From Ignelater luminosus (lineage: Eukaryota > Arthropoda > Insecta > Coleoptera > Elateridae): a stretch of 64,000 nucleotides of DNA. This document shows, piece after piece, positions 37,561-48,500 of this stretch. The stretch covers positions 1 to 64,000 of the forward strand of contig VTPC01003884.1 of NCBI GenBank assembly GCA_011009095.1, written 5' to 3'. A program made the translations under genes and the position numbers. Each line of letters starts with the position of its first letter. Positions within the stretch are counted from its first letter, which is position 1. The notes below the pieces were generated by a model. The model made no database searches, was not told the DNA's origin, and saw nothing but the letters and a program-made list of their open reading frames with translations.

Positions 37561-37692
37561 TGCCGGGAAATATCCGTGCTGGGAGAAATCTACGCCGTGC
37601 CAGGAGAAGTCCATGCCGAGGAAATTCCGTGCCGGGAAAAGTCCATGCCGGGGAAAGGCCGCCGGGAGACGGACGTGCCGGGAGATGCCCGG
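37561..37692 (-). repeat. GC-rich minisatellite, right arm
   Basis: The complement of the array at 36114-36255, with units such as TGCCGGGAAAAGTCCATGCC and CGTGCCGGGAGA. Arm ends also correspond: GGAGATGCCCGG here against GGCATCTCCCGG on the left. The pair forms a large inverted repeat. Fold-back transposons of the Drosophila FB/Galileo kind have arms built from tandem repeats, which is the closest known parallel. Confidence 0.82.
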
Positions 37693-38640
37693 TTCCTTTT
37701 GCAAAATATGCAGTATGGAAGGTTTACTACTTGCACCAAATTGTGGTCTTGAATTCCTAACCTTGTGTAACGTGGCCTTCGACAAGCTCTAGCACGAGCA
37801 GCTTCAGAAGTTCTGATCTGCTAATATTCTTGCCTCATTCGTTATGCAGCTTTTTGCCAAGTTTCCGTTTTCTCGTTCCTCGTATTTCTTCTTTTGCTGC
37901 GAGGACTCAACCGCCCACTTGTAATAATTCACTGTTGACTCCTCCCTATTGATAATATTTAGTTCCGTCGGAGGATGGAGCATGACTGGAGAAATTCTGA
38001 ACCCCAAGAGAAAGTACGTCATTCTGTATTGTTAGAGTAGCTACACTGACTAAAACAGCTAGATTCGATCCAGCAGATGTTCGACTCTCGAGCTTACGCC
38101 TTCAACTTTCACCATTTGTCATATACCACGGAATCATGTTCATCTTACGCTAAGGTGGAGCGACAACCGAAAGTACTGGCTGAACGTTGTCTCGTCCTGC
38201 GGTACACTTGTAAAACCTTAATCTCAGCTGTGATCGATTATCGATTCACTACATCCTCCGACAAAAGGGAAAGACCATCTGCAGGAAGATACTTTGTCTG
38301 GCATCTTATGCTGATAACCTATCGACAAGGACCTTACCCTCTCGAGCGATTAATCCCCGATTTGGCTGTTCTTAAAAGTTTTTCGTAGTTGGGCGAAGGC
38401 AAATCCAGGAACAGTATTTTCCGTGGACCCCCACTAACATCAACAGGCACTTCTTCATCTTCATGTGAAAGGTACTGCCATTATTATGCCTTTTGTACTG
38501 CTGCCCTGCCACTGCTTGCTCTTATAACTTCAACACATAGCGAGACAGCCACCGTTGAGCCCGTCGCAATGTTATTTCAACTGAAGGGGAGTAGAACTAC
38601 AACAGCTACCTTCCCGAAAGGAAAACAACCTTAGCCAAAT
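37693..38640. other. GC-richer tract of unknown nature
   Basis: This tract has visibly higher GC than its neighbours. It keeps two adjoining plus-strand frames (38077-38388 and 38389-38634) and a minus-strand frame (38022-37804) that ends near the minisatellite arm. None of the peptides is recognised. It could be a retrotransposon leader, a retrogene relic or part of the composite element to its left. Confidence 0.3.
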
Positions 38641-41600
38641 GGTTAATTAAGTACAATAAACCTTTTGATTGCATTAAATCTTCTTGTCAACAAAATACTA
38701 TTTAGTTGGTAAAGAGTGGTTTTCGAGCTCATAAAGTTTCCTTCTTCCCTTCACTGCATTCCTTATTATCAGTTTTTTTCTTAGCATTGTATTTTAGACA
38801 GTAGGGGTTTTTGTCAATGAGGTAAAGAAGGTGAACTCTGGCGGTAGCATGTATTTTCGACTTTTTTGGCTTTTGCAGTTTTTAGGGTTAAAGAGGAATT
38901 CGTAAAAATGAAAAACATGTTTATGCTTTTACAAATGTGAAGTTTCTAATAGATTGAGAGGGTTTTTGGAAACGACTGTGGGCTCAGCTGTGATGAGGTA
39001 GGAGAGTTGGTGTTACAAGAGAGCGAGTGACTGTTAGATTACAATTCCTCGGTCGATAAAGATGCTTAACACCAGCGTTACTTCAAGTCAAATTTTTAAG
39101 AAACATTTTTGTCATATTGGAATTCTTGCACTGTCTCAGTCTACTGTTAAAACCAGGAAAGGTTAGAACTTCTGAACAGTTTAGGCTCTCTGCTTGATGC
39201 AGTTCAGGAATTACAGCACGATTGTGTTTGTTCTTTTCCCCAAGAGTCTTGTCTCTGATGTGGTTAAGCTTACTGTGCTCTTTTGAATTTTTATCGTGGT
39301 GTGTTTCAATTTTTCATAATGTTTTTCTGTGTTTTGGCAGTACTTCATTGAAGTTTATATTTTTTTTCCATTTTTAGTATACCTTTCTACTTTCTTCTGG
39401 TATTCTTCAAAATCAGTACTTTTGAACAACGTTTTAATGCATACTTTAACCAAAGTATCCAGCTAATAAGAATAATATTATAGTTGTATCGAAGCATTTC
39501 TTTGGGATTTTAATAATAATCTTTATTCAAGTGTGCGAAAACGAAAAAGTTTAGTTTTACTTTTTAATAATCGAAAACGTTTCCCACATATTTGTTAAAG
39601 TTTGGAATCACAAATTAAATTTCTACCCTCGTGCTGTGACTCGATAGCAAACACTTTTCCAATTTTTTTAAATAAAAAAGTAATTTAAAAGCTGCTTTCA
39701 CGATATTTTTCATGTAATTTATATGTGTCACAATGATAGAGAGATCCCATAAAAAACAAGATAAAAAACAGCAATTGGATAAATTCCTAATGTAAAAACG
39801 TCTTGGTGTGATAAGAAAAACATGGACATGTAAACATGAAGGACGAAATTTCCCGAGCAAACACAGGACACAAATTTTACGTCAAGTCTGCAACATAAAT
39901 AAAAATATACTGGAGAAGCAGAAACACTCCCGTCAATATCAATATCTTTCTGTTTATTTTAAGGAAAATCGAAGTCGACTATGTACGGAATGTCATTTGT
40001 CGTCCAATATCCCTTGCCTGCTTGCTAGGATAAAGCAGACCGGAAGAGGTCCTTATTATCAAAGCAAGTGCATCGGCTTGGCGTTCTGAAAATTTAAACT
40101 CCTCTCGAACAAGGGAATGCCCTTATTTATAAGCATTAAATTATGTGGTGTATCTAAAGGAAAAATGTTTCTAAAAAAAGTTTTATCCCACACAATATAA
40201 CTCATACTTTTATTGCATGTTTAGAATTATTTATGGTAATTATCGACGTCGTTTTTCTGCCAAAGCGATCACATTTAGAGATAAAACGGCAATCGGAGCA
40301 AGTGCCACTTTTCCTACACCACCAGCGCTTATTTTAATGGAAAAATATACCCCTAATAGCTAGGAAAATTACTAGGAAGGCGTAGATAAAAATCATTCTT
40401 GAAAATAAGTCGTAAGAACGAGTAATAAATAAACAGGGTCGTATTAAATTTGAATTCTTATGCTACACGATTTTCTTTTTTTATTCTTAAATAATGCTGG
40501 GAGTGAGATTTAATAAAATCTTTGCCCTAATATGTGTCGTTTCAATACCTCGCCTTGTTCTATATTTTTTTTGTCGTTCAAGTCGTAAAGACATAAAATC
40601 ACAGCCGTCAGTTTCGGCCCGGAGCATAAAATGAAACGATTTCCCTTCTGAAACGTCGCCCATTCTTTTCCGAATCGTTTCATGTCCCCCAAAGAGAAGC
40701 TTATTATTTCCATTTTTCTATTGTCTCTTTACTCCTTTCCCTTTAATGTTCATATCTGTCAAATCAATGGAATCCCCTTAAGTCAGCTGAGAGAGTGAGA
40801 GAGAATTTTATTGTTTAGTTTGCCGAATTTTCAATAAAGTTTCTCACTGATACACTTAAGAGAATGGGGACGCGGAGGGATTGCTATTAATTTGTAGTTT
40901 GAAGTCGAGACTCGGAAAGTTTATTGGCAATAGAAGGGGTGAGTTTCGGGGATGAAATTAAATATCAGTGACAGGGAATCACTGGTTCGTGCTATCAAAC
41001 AAGAGAAGGAAAAAATAGGGTTCTCTTTTTTGTACTAAAGCACGCAAAAACGGGAAGAGAAAACCAGGCCAGATCTTGTCTAATTTTATAAATTAACGTA
41101 TCAATCCCTTAATAAACTTCAGAAAAGTGCAATTTCTCTCTCTTTTAGTTTTGTGTAAACACTGTAGCAAAAACAACTCAATAAATTCAATCACAAAGTT
41201 TTAGACATTTTTGTGTATAAATCAAATTGAACCCACTAAGAAGTTTGGATTACAATGCTTCTAAAGAAACTTGCAAATGTAGGGTGGAGAGTTTGCGGAG
41301 TGAATTTCATTTTTACAAAAGCCTACCCTTGCTAATATATTATGAGTGGACTTGATACAACAAACATCCCCTACCTTCTTCATTCAGCTACAAGAGCCAA
41401 CTTCATTTACATGCATTAGAATTCAATATAATTTATTATTTCCTTTGTTACGAGTGATTTCAGAAAATTGTTTCTGTTTGGAAAGTGCGGTTTCATTTAG
41501 AAATTCGCAACAAATTTTATAATTAAAAAATGTAACGTAACTGTCAAAGTATTTTTTATTAAAAAATTTACAAAAAATTACATTGTACTACATCTGTATC

Positions 41601-42516
41601 TTCAAGTTTTTATTGTTTGATGCTGTTGAATAGCGGTGGTGGTTTTAGTGGTTCCTTTTCTTTGCGGCCTATTACGAGAGAAAATAAGCTTGTTTTCAGC
41701 CATGAATGGGAAATTATACAAAAGTAAAGGGCAAGAATTGGGGGAGCGGTTCTTCATTCTGTATAAAGAATGCCCCCGATAAAAGATTTTATTCGAGAAG
41801 TTAACTTTCGTTTAAGGTTTTTAGATTAAAACATTAAAACTGATATGAATAGAATTTATGTCTTTTGTGAGGCATAAATCTTCTTTCTTTCAATCAAACA
41901 CTGTAAATATTTATTTAATAATTGGAATTTTGACAGTAAACCGGAAGAAAGTAATTGTTTGATTATGCAGTGGTCAAGGGAGGCATTTAAGTCAATCTGA
42001 CTTATGTAACCATTCACTAAATGAGAAAATTCACGATTTAGAGAAATTTTAAATCTGAGAGTCTCAGGGTTGCATAGACAGATGGGGTGCAGAGAACTGG
42101 CAGTGACTTGTGAGAATGTTTTGATGATACAAGAGCAATGTTTAAAGGTAGTTGGAGGAACGAAAGGCGTATTTTAAAGAAAGCGGATTGTGGAGAATTA
42201 GTATCTGGAGGTAAGGAATTTATTTCATGGAGCTCGTTACAGGTATTAATATATCACATTTCTAAAAGTTTCAATTAAAATGGCAACAACAGTACTTTAT
42301 ACATCATTTTCTTTACATAATAACGGGCTTAATCAATAATAATTACTATACACATAGTTAGATTACATAGCGGAAGTGAGATCTCAAGCTAACTAAGTTA
42401 CGAATTTAAACAAATTCCGGATACCGCAGGTCAACGCACTGTTTACGCACATGCCTGACAAGGCCTAAAACGTTTGAAACTATAAACGAACTTTTATAAA
42501 AATAATTTTTATTTTA
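38641..42516. other. No recognised gene
   Basis: AT-rich with a few GC-richer patches (for example 40540-40720). Frames at 39860-39615, 39808-40089 and 40713-40510 carry no known motif. This is the left flank of the intact-looking mariner. Confidence 0.35.
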
Positions 42517-43807
42517 CGAGGGCGGTTCAGTAAGTACCCGTGTTTGACGACAGAAGGCGTTCCTGAGGGAAGTTGGTGTTATCATCGTGTGCTGCCATCT
42601 ATCAAACGACGATATAACAAATTGCAGACTGATTAATAGGTTAGTTTGAATTTGACAGCCATTTGAGTAAGTCGTGTTTCGTGATTTTAGCTAAGATGGA
42701 AAAAGAGCAGTATCGTTCGGTAATTCGCTTTCTGTTTTTGGATGGGAAAAAATGCAAGCAGATAAAAGCAAAGTTGGATGCTGTTTATGGGGACACTTCG
42801 CCATCTATGACCACAGTTAGATATTGGTTCAACGAATATAAACGTGGGCGAACATCCGTTTTTGATGAGGAGCGACCAGGACGCCCGGCAGACGTGGTTA
42901 CCGAGGAAATCATTCAAAAAGTCCACGACATGATTCTCGCTGATCGACAAACGAAAGTGCGTGAAGTAGCAGAGGCCGTAGGTGTGTCGACCGGAACGGC
43001 AGTTAATATTTTACATGATAAGTTGGCGATGAGAAAATTGTCGGCGCGATGGGTGCCGCGATTGCTAACGGTGGATAACAAGCGGATGCGGCTGTTAACT
43101 TCGAAGCAGTGTTTGGAGCAATTTAAGCGAAATCCGAAGGAGTTTTTGCGTCGAGTTGTCACCGTTGATGAAACCTGGATTTATCATTACACACCAGAAA
43201 TTAAGCAACAATCAAAACAATGGATTTCTCCCGGTGAATCTGCTCCAAAGAAGGCGAAGATGGTTCCATCGGCCGGAAAGGTCATGGCGACGAGTTTTTG
43301 GGATGCGAACGGCGTCATCCTCATGGATTTTCTAGAAAAAGGAAGAACGATCACTGGACAATACTACAGTGAGTTATTAGACAGCTTCGACAAAAATTGA
43401 AGGAGACACGGCCGCATTTGGCAAAAAAGAAGATGCTGTTTCACCACGATAACGCACCAGCACATTTATCCGGAGTTGTCGCCGCCAAACTGCATGAATT
43501 GCGTTATGAATTGCTGCCCCACCCCCTGTATTCACCCGATCTGGCTCCCTGCGACTTTTTCTTGTTTCCTAACATGAAGAAATGGCTCGGGGGAAAAAAA
43601 TTTAGCTCAAACGAAGAAGTCATCGCCGAGATAGAGGCGTATTTTGGAGAGTTCGACAAATCCTATTTTTTGGAGGGGTTAAAAAATGGCAGGAACGTTG
43701 GGAGAAGTGTATATTTCTAAAAGGAGACTATGTTGAAAAGTAAAAAAAAATTTTTGAAAAAAATTGGGTCTTCATTTCTAACACGGGTACTTATTGAACC
43801 GCCCTCG
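42517..43807 (+). mobile_element. Full-length mariner element
   Basis: At 1291 bp this has the full size of a mariner. The terminal inverted repeats are 28 bases with a single mismatch: the left begins CGAGGGCGGTTCAGTAAGTA and the complement of the right begins CGAGGGCGGTTCAATAAGTA. TA target duplications are intact on both sides (42515-42516 and 43808-43809). It carries a transposase with all three catalytic Asp codons. Nearly identical ends and minimal coding damage make it the youngest element in the window. Confidence 0.97.
42696..43743 (+). pseudogene. Mariner transposase (DD34D), two single-base deletions
   Basis: Starts at ATG 42696 (MEKEQYRSVIRF); in-frame TTG and GTG codons upstream are not the start. 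It has a double helix-turn-helix (DTSPSMTTVRYWFNEYKRG and VREVAEAVGVSTGTAVNIL), a GRP motif, WVPRLLT at residues 119-125, the first Asp at residue 158 (VTVDETW), the second in HHDNAPAH and the third in SPDLAPCDFF, with exactly 34 residues between the last two. The frame breaks near 43396 and near 43689. Both breaks fit loss of one A from an A run, and bridging them gives about 349 codons ending at TAA 43741-43743, the normal mariner length. The sequence looks closest to the mellifera-type group, from memory. Either this copy died very recently or the breaks are assembly errors and the gene is intact. Confidence 0.93.
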
Positions 43808-44532
43808 TAAAGAACATTAACAAAGAGAAAGCAACAGAAAGATTGTCAGGTAAAATAAACAATACTGAGGTACTGCAACAGAAATTTAGAAAACATCGTT
43901 TGGATTTATAAAACATAAAACCGGAAATATTTTAAGACGTAATAATCCAATTCTTAAAAGTAATTAATCTAACGGCACGTTACTATCTTCTACTACAGAA
44001 TTTTTTCTTTAGACTAATTAATGCTGTTGTTGATTGCCTGTTTTCATGATTTCATCTCATAGACAGAGCAAAGTCAACAATCATGAAATATTAGACTTTT
44101 TAAAAGACAAGATTTATCTAAAACTAACTTTTTAAAGTTTACACTACGAGTCCATCGGTGTTCTTACTTGTCACTTTCACTCGAGCTCCGTCAATAATGC
44201 TTTTCTAAATGTCTTTTGTGGTGTATGTCTTTTTGGAAACCTATTGTTTCTAAGACTAACATCTGTTAATTTTAGCAAGCGCTAAAAGTCTTTGAATGTG
44301 TCATAGATGCCATTAATTGAGAGCTGATACTTTAATCAAGTCATCCTTTATTGCAGTTTTCCAATCTTAAAAATATTTCGACAAACTGCAGGCGACTGAT
44401 TCACGTTGTGCGTGTACGTGTATGAATGGAATTTTGGGGTCTGTTTACGAAAATGGTGATTGGTGCTCTAGATTAGTGTTCTCAATGTTTTTGCTACGTT
44501 ATTAGTTTAGTCATTAGGTGCTCAAAAAGGGC
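43808..44532. other. No recognised gene
   Basis: AT-rich right flank of the mariner. No frames with known motifs. Confidence 0.4.
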
Positions 44533-44572
44533 AAATAAAAGAAAGTTTTGGTGGAGTTTTGATGTTTTATAC
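44533..44572 (+). repeat. Inverted repeat, left copy
   Basis: Bases 44533-44560 match the complement of 45499-45526 perfectly over 28 bases (beginning AAATAAAAGAAAGTTTTGGT), with weaker similarity for another 12. The right copy lies inside the 5' end of the PIN-like gene fragment. So these are either terminal repeats of a 1 kb element or an inverted duplication of part of that gene. Confidence 0.85.
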
Positions 44573-44856
44573 TATATGGTATTTTGGTCGCTGAACACGA
44601 ATCGAAGGTTTGCCAACAAGAATTTCCTTGGGAAATAGGTTTTTTCCCCAAAAAACTTGTAAAAAACGGACTTTTTTTTTTTTTCAAACTAACTCCGAAA
44701 ATATGCATTTTACGTGAATGTCGATCCTATATGAAACTAAAGAGGATAAAATGTCCTACATTTCATGTTTCTTAGATTTGTTCTCCGATTAATAAACTCC
44801 CAATAACGGGAATTACGGCACTGTACGTAGATTTAACACGAAATGTATTTTATGGA

Positions 44857-45534
44857 AATGTATTGAGGAACTTCATTTTTTTCCCTTGTTTGAACATTGC
44901 TGAAGTTGTATCGCAACCGCTCATTGCGTGCAGGAAAAGGATGTTTTCTGCTACCAGTGAACTCACAGTATCAAGAATTGAAAACGTAGCTGGAGGAACG
45001 TTACCTTCCGAAGAATACGTTGTCAACCCTGCAGAGACCTATCAAAATAACCAAGAGGACTACATCCTTCCCAACTACAATTACTATCTCATTTGATGGA
45101 GCCAAGGACAAAGCCATGTTCACAATCAGGGTGTCTGCGTCTTCTTTTGTCTGCTTCCATTCCATTTCTGCTGATGAGAGCATCGTAGTAAGCATAGATA
45201 TTAAACGACCCTTGTTTTTTGAGTTAGCAAAAACCTTTTCTTTGCACGTTGTTGGTATAATTGTGTCGTTAAACATTATGTCAGCTGAAGCATGTCTCCT
45301 TGTTCTTCTCATACGCTCAGCAGCCTTTGTACCACCTCGTACGTCATCAGGGTAGTCATCAAAGACAACTACTGCCTGTGGCTTATACTTTGACTGGACG
45401 TACTGAACATATCTGTCGCAGATGGAAGAAAACGATTGATCTGTAGGCCAAACAACCCTATGTAATAGAAAACCACCATCGATGAAGTACCAAAAATTAA
45501 AACTCCACCAAAACTTTCTTTTATTTTCTATCAA
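44857..45534 (-). pseudogene. PIN-like nuclease family gene fragment
   Basis: The minus strand encodes a fragment of a protein family found dispersed in invertebrate genomes and usually left uncharacterised. From 45534 it reads FIDGGFLLHRVVWP, KPQAVVVFDDYPD, GTKAAERMRRTRRHASADIMF, KEKVFANSKNKGRLISML, EDADTLIVNMAL and IVIVVGKDVVLLVIL, stopping at 45001. After a frame change it continues with LFLHAMSGCDTTSAMFKQGK (44940-44870). Conserved acidic positions (FDDY, DADTLI, GKDV) suggest a PIN/FEN-like metal-dependent nuclease fold. In relatives, as I recall, the last motif is closer to GDDTDLLVLL, so one Asp appears replaced by Val. The 5' end is missing and there is at least one frameshift, so it is a pseudogene or an unmodelled exon of a multi-exon gene. 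Nuclease activity is inferred, not shown. Confidence 0.62.
45499..45526 (-). repeat. Inverted repeat, right copy
   Basis: The complement of 44533-44560, 28 bases without a mismatch. In the minus-strand gene fragment it codes for the residues KRKFWWSF just before FIDGG. Confidence 0.85.
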
Positions 45535-48500
45535 ATGCCTGGACTATATCCCTTGTTATTATAATCTGCTATTTATCGACTCCCGTTTTATATTTATGTA
45601 GTTCTGCCACGAAGTACAGTTAGGCTATTAAGTCAATAGCAGTCTCTCACTCATTTTTATATCCCTTGGGCCTTACTTTCTCAGCTCCCGTTTCAATCTG
45701 TTTTCAAGTACCTTTGAAAACTTTACATACAATAGTAAGGGAAATTAATTAACAAAACGTAACAAAAATAGTTGCAGTTTTTGTAAAGAAATTGTCATGT
45801 TGCTGTCGCAGAAAACTCGATTGTATCATGCCTGTACATGCTTTCATTGTCTTAATTACGAAAACGCCACCGAGCAGAGAGACTTAATGAACTCGAGCTT
45901 GAGTTACTTATTGGTACTAGTTTAAACGATATAGTCTATGACTAGATTTTCTTCAGAAACAATTGAGGTTCTCGTATCCTGTGTAGATTTTTTCCGTTAA
46001 AATTTTTTTTTGGTATCATGTGACTGGTGGAGTCAGAAAAACTAAACTAACATTTACCAAAAAGAAAGATTTTCGTTCTTGTTGTGGTCACCAAAGCACC
46101 GGCCGATATTCAATAAAATAATTCATTTGGAATACAGTTACGGCTCATTAAGGATACAGAAGGGTGATCAAATTATTATATTTCCACTCACTTAAAGATC
46201 TAGAAATGGTACCGTAAACATTACATTGCAATATTCATCATTGTGTTATTTCGTGTTGTAATTAATTCTGGAATCTGAGACTGCATTGGAGATCTGGGCA
46301 CAAGCTAGGATCTAACAGCATATTCTTCCCTGTTTTACTTTTTACTCTTACAATGCCTTGGGAATTTAGGTCTGCATTGTACTTTTTGGAAAAACCTTTT
46401 AGGCAGAACGGACTTTAATTTACAATTAAACTTTAACGAACTCTATCAAATCCGATTGTAAGCTAAACTGTCAGACTGCAGGTTGCATCAGTTACCAAAC
46501 AAACCGATTGATTTACAGAATTTCATATCTAAATAAGTATAACAGTCAACCTTGCATCATATTACAACTCAACATTTTGTTATGTAGAATGAAACCCGAT
46601 GCATTCTTTCTAGATCTAGACTTTATAACAAGAAAGACACTATGTTTTTAGAGAAGTGCCCCAATTGCTTTTGCAAAGAAACGTTTTTTTCCACTAAATT
46701 TTAAATCTACTGTACCGTTTAGAACATTGGCAATTCCTTCATATACTCGTGTTATGGGTTTAGACTGATAGATACGAGCAAAGGGAGCTTCTGTCACTTA
46801 AGCCAAAACACCAAAAGTAAACAAACCTTGATGATTTGTCATTGCTTGCTGAGAAAAAACCGACCGTAAACATTCTAGACCAAAAATTGAAACTGGGCCA
46901 TTTGAAACGCAGTTTGCATACTATACCAGGGTTAGGCAAAAGTGGTCTTTGGGATCGAATTCGGCAAAAGCTAACTTTCGAGGAGAGATTTAGCCAAATA
47001 GTTTTAACGTTTGAGTGAACGTATTTCGTCGTTATACGAATCAAGTCCGCCCCCTCCAGTTCAAGTTTTCCCACTAGTACAATATACTACTTTATCTGCA
47101 CAAAGGAATTACTATAGCAAGTGTAAAGCTGGAATTTAGTTGCATAGCGAAAATACTAACATTGGAAGGAAGTTCAGCAAACAGGGTTGCTGCGGAAAGT
47201 CTGGTGGTAGTGCTGTTATAGTTTTTGGGACAAATCCTTGTAGAGATACATAGATCTATTGTAAATATTGCATTGTAGATTTTGTAAATTAGTGGTCCGT
47301 CCATGGTCATTTGTGTAGACATCATTTAGGCTTGGAAGGAATTTGATACTGAGACTGTTGGACTAGAGCTTTTTAATATTTTCGAGATTTCCTTGCTTTA
47401 TCAGTGTCATCATGTTTAATATCGTTTTTACTAAGCAGTTCTTAGAGTTATAAGATTCTTAAGCATGAATTGCAGCGCGTGCTGTTCTCGATCTCTAAAC
47501 TAATGTTGGAATCGTAAATCTCCCGGTCGTTTCGCTTTTTGGTGATGATTTGAACCAGATTATTACTAATTTTTAAATAAATCTGTAGATGCTTGCAGTA
47601 GGCAAGAAGGAGCTGGAGAAGTGTAGAGATGCTGAATGATTAGGTTGAGGTCTGAGCAAGGGGATGTGCATGCTTCAAATGCTTTTGGCTGTTTTTGAAA
47701 GAGAATGTAGAAGAATTACTAAAGGCTTGTGCAGTTCTTGCGTAGAACATGATTCACTAATTCCTCCCGCAAGAATTTGAGGTTGGGTTTATCTGGGTAA
47801 TCTCGTGTATTTTGCAAACTTACATGGAATTCATCTAAAGCACCAGACACATTTGTTCTTACAAGCTCTGGCTACAGAACAGAATAATAAATCTATAAAA
47901 GGGTAATTAAGGTCTTGAGTGTATGCGGTGTAAAGAATGCGCTTTGTTGTCAAATAATGCTGGCAAAGTTTCGTTTCTTGTCATGTCTCAAAATCGTTTG
48001 CAATGATGGATGAGAGTTTTGGACGAACGTAGAATTCAGAGAATTTTTCATGTATGTTACATCTAAAGGGGATAACTTGAATTTCTGTTGTGCTCAATCA
48101 ATGTGATTTTTCCTAAAGGAATTAAGTTTCTAATTGCCAAAAGAAGGTATTTCCTAGCAATTTTGTAGTTTTGATAAATTTTATATTTTTCACGTCTCTG
48201 GATTTTATTGAGTAAGAGTGCACGATTTTATTTTTTTTACGTTACGCTATTCTAATTCTAAATAGTTTCAATTTTTTTCTAGGATTATTTTAAGCATTAG
48301 GCATTTTTCTGAGCTTGTTGTTGCGAAGAAGATTTATTGCACATTAATCTTTTTTGAAATTTTTTATAGGTGTATCTGTAAGTCCGTAACGAACGAGAAC
48401 AAGTCATAATAAAGAATGTGTCTAAAGGAGAGACCTCTTTGTGGTTATGGACATACTTTGTCATTCAACGTACGAACAAATTGGTGTTGGAAAACTGAAG

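Noticed and set aside
37560..37785. Overlapping frames rich in Gly, Arg and Pro on both strands
   Set aside because: They translate the GC-rich minisatellite and have no gene-like features.
46836..47018. Frame with a faint SAP-domain-like helix pattern
   Set aside because: Similarity is too weak and the opposite strand holds a longer frame without motif.
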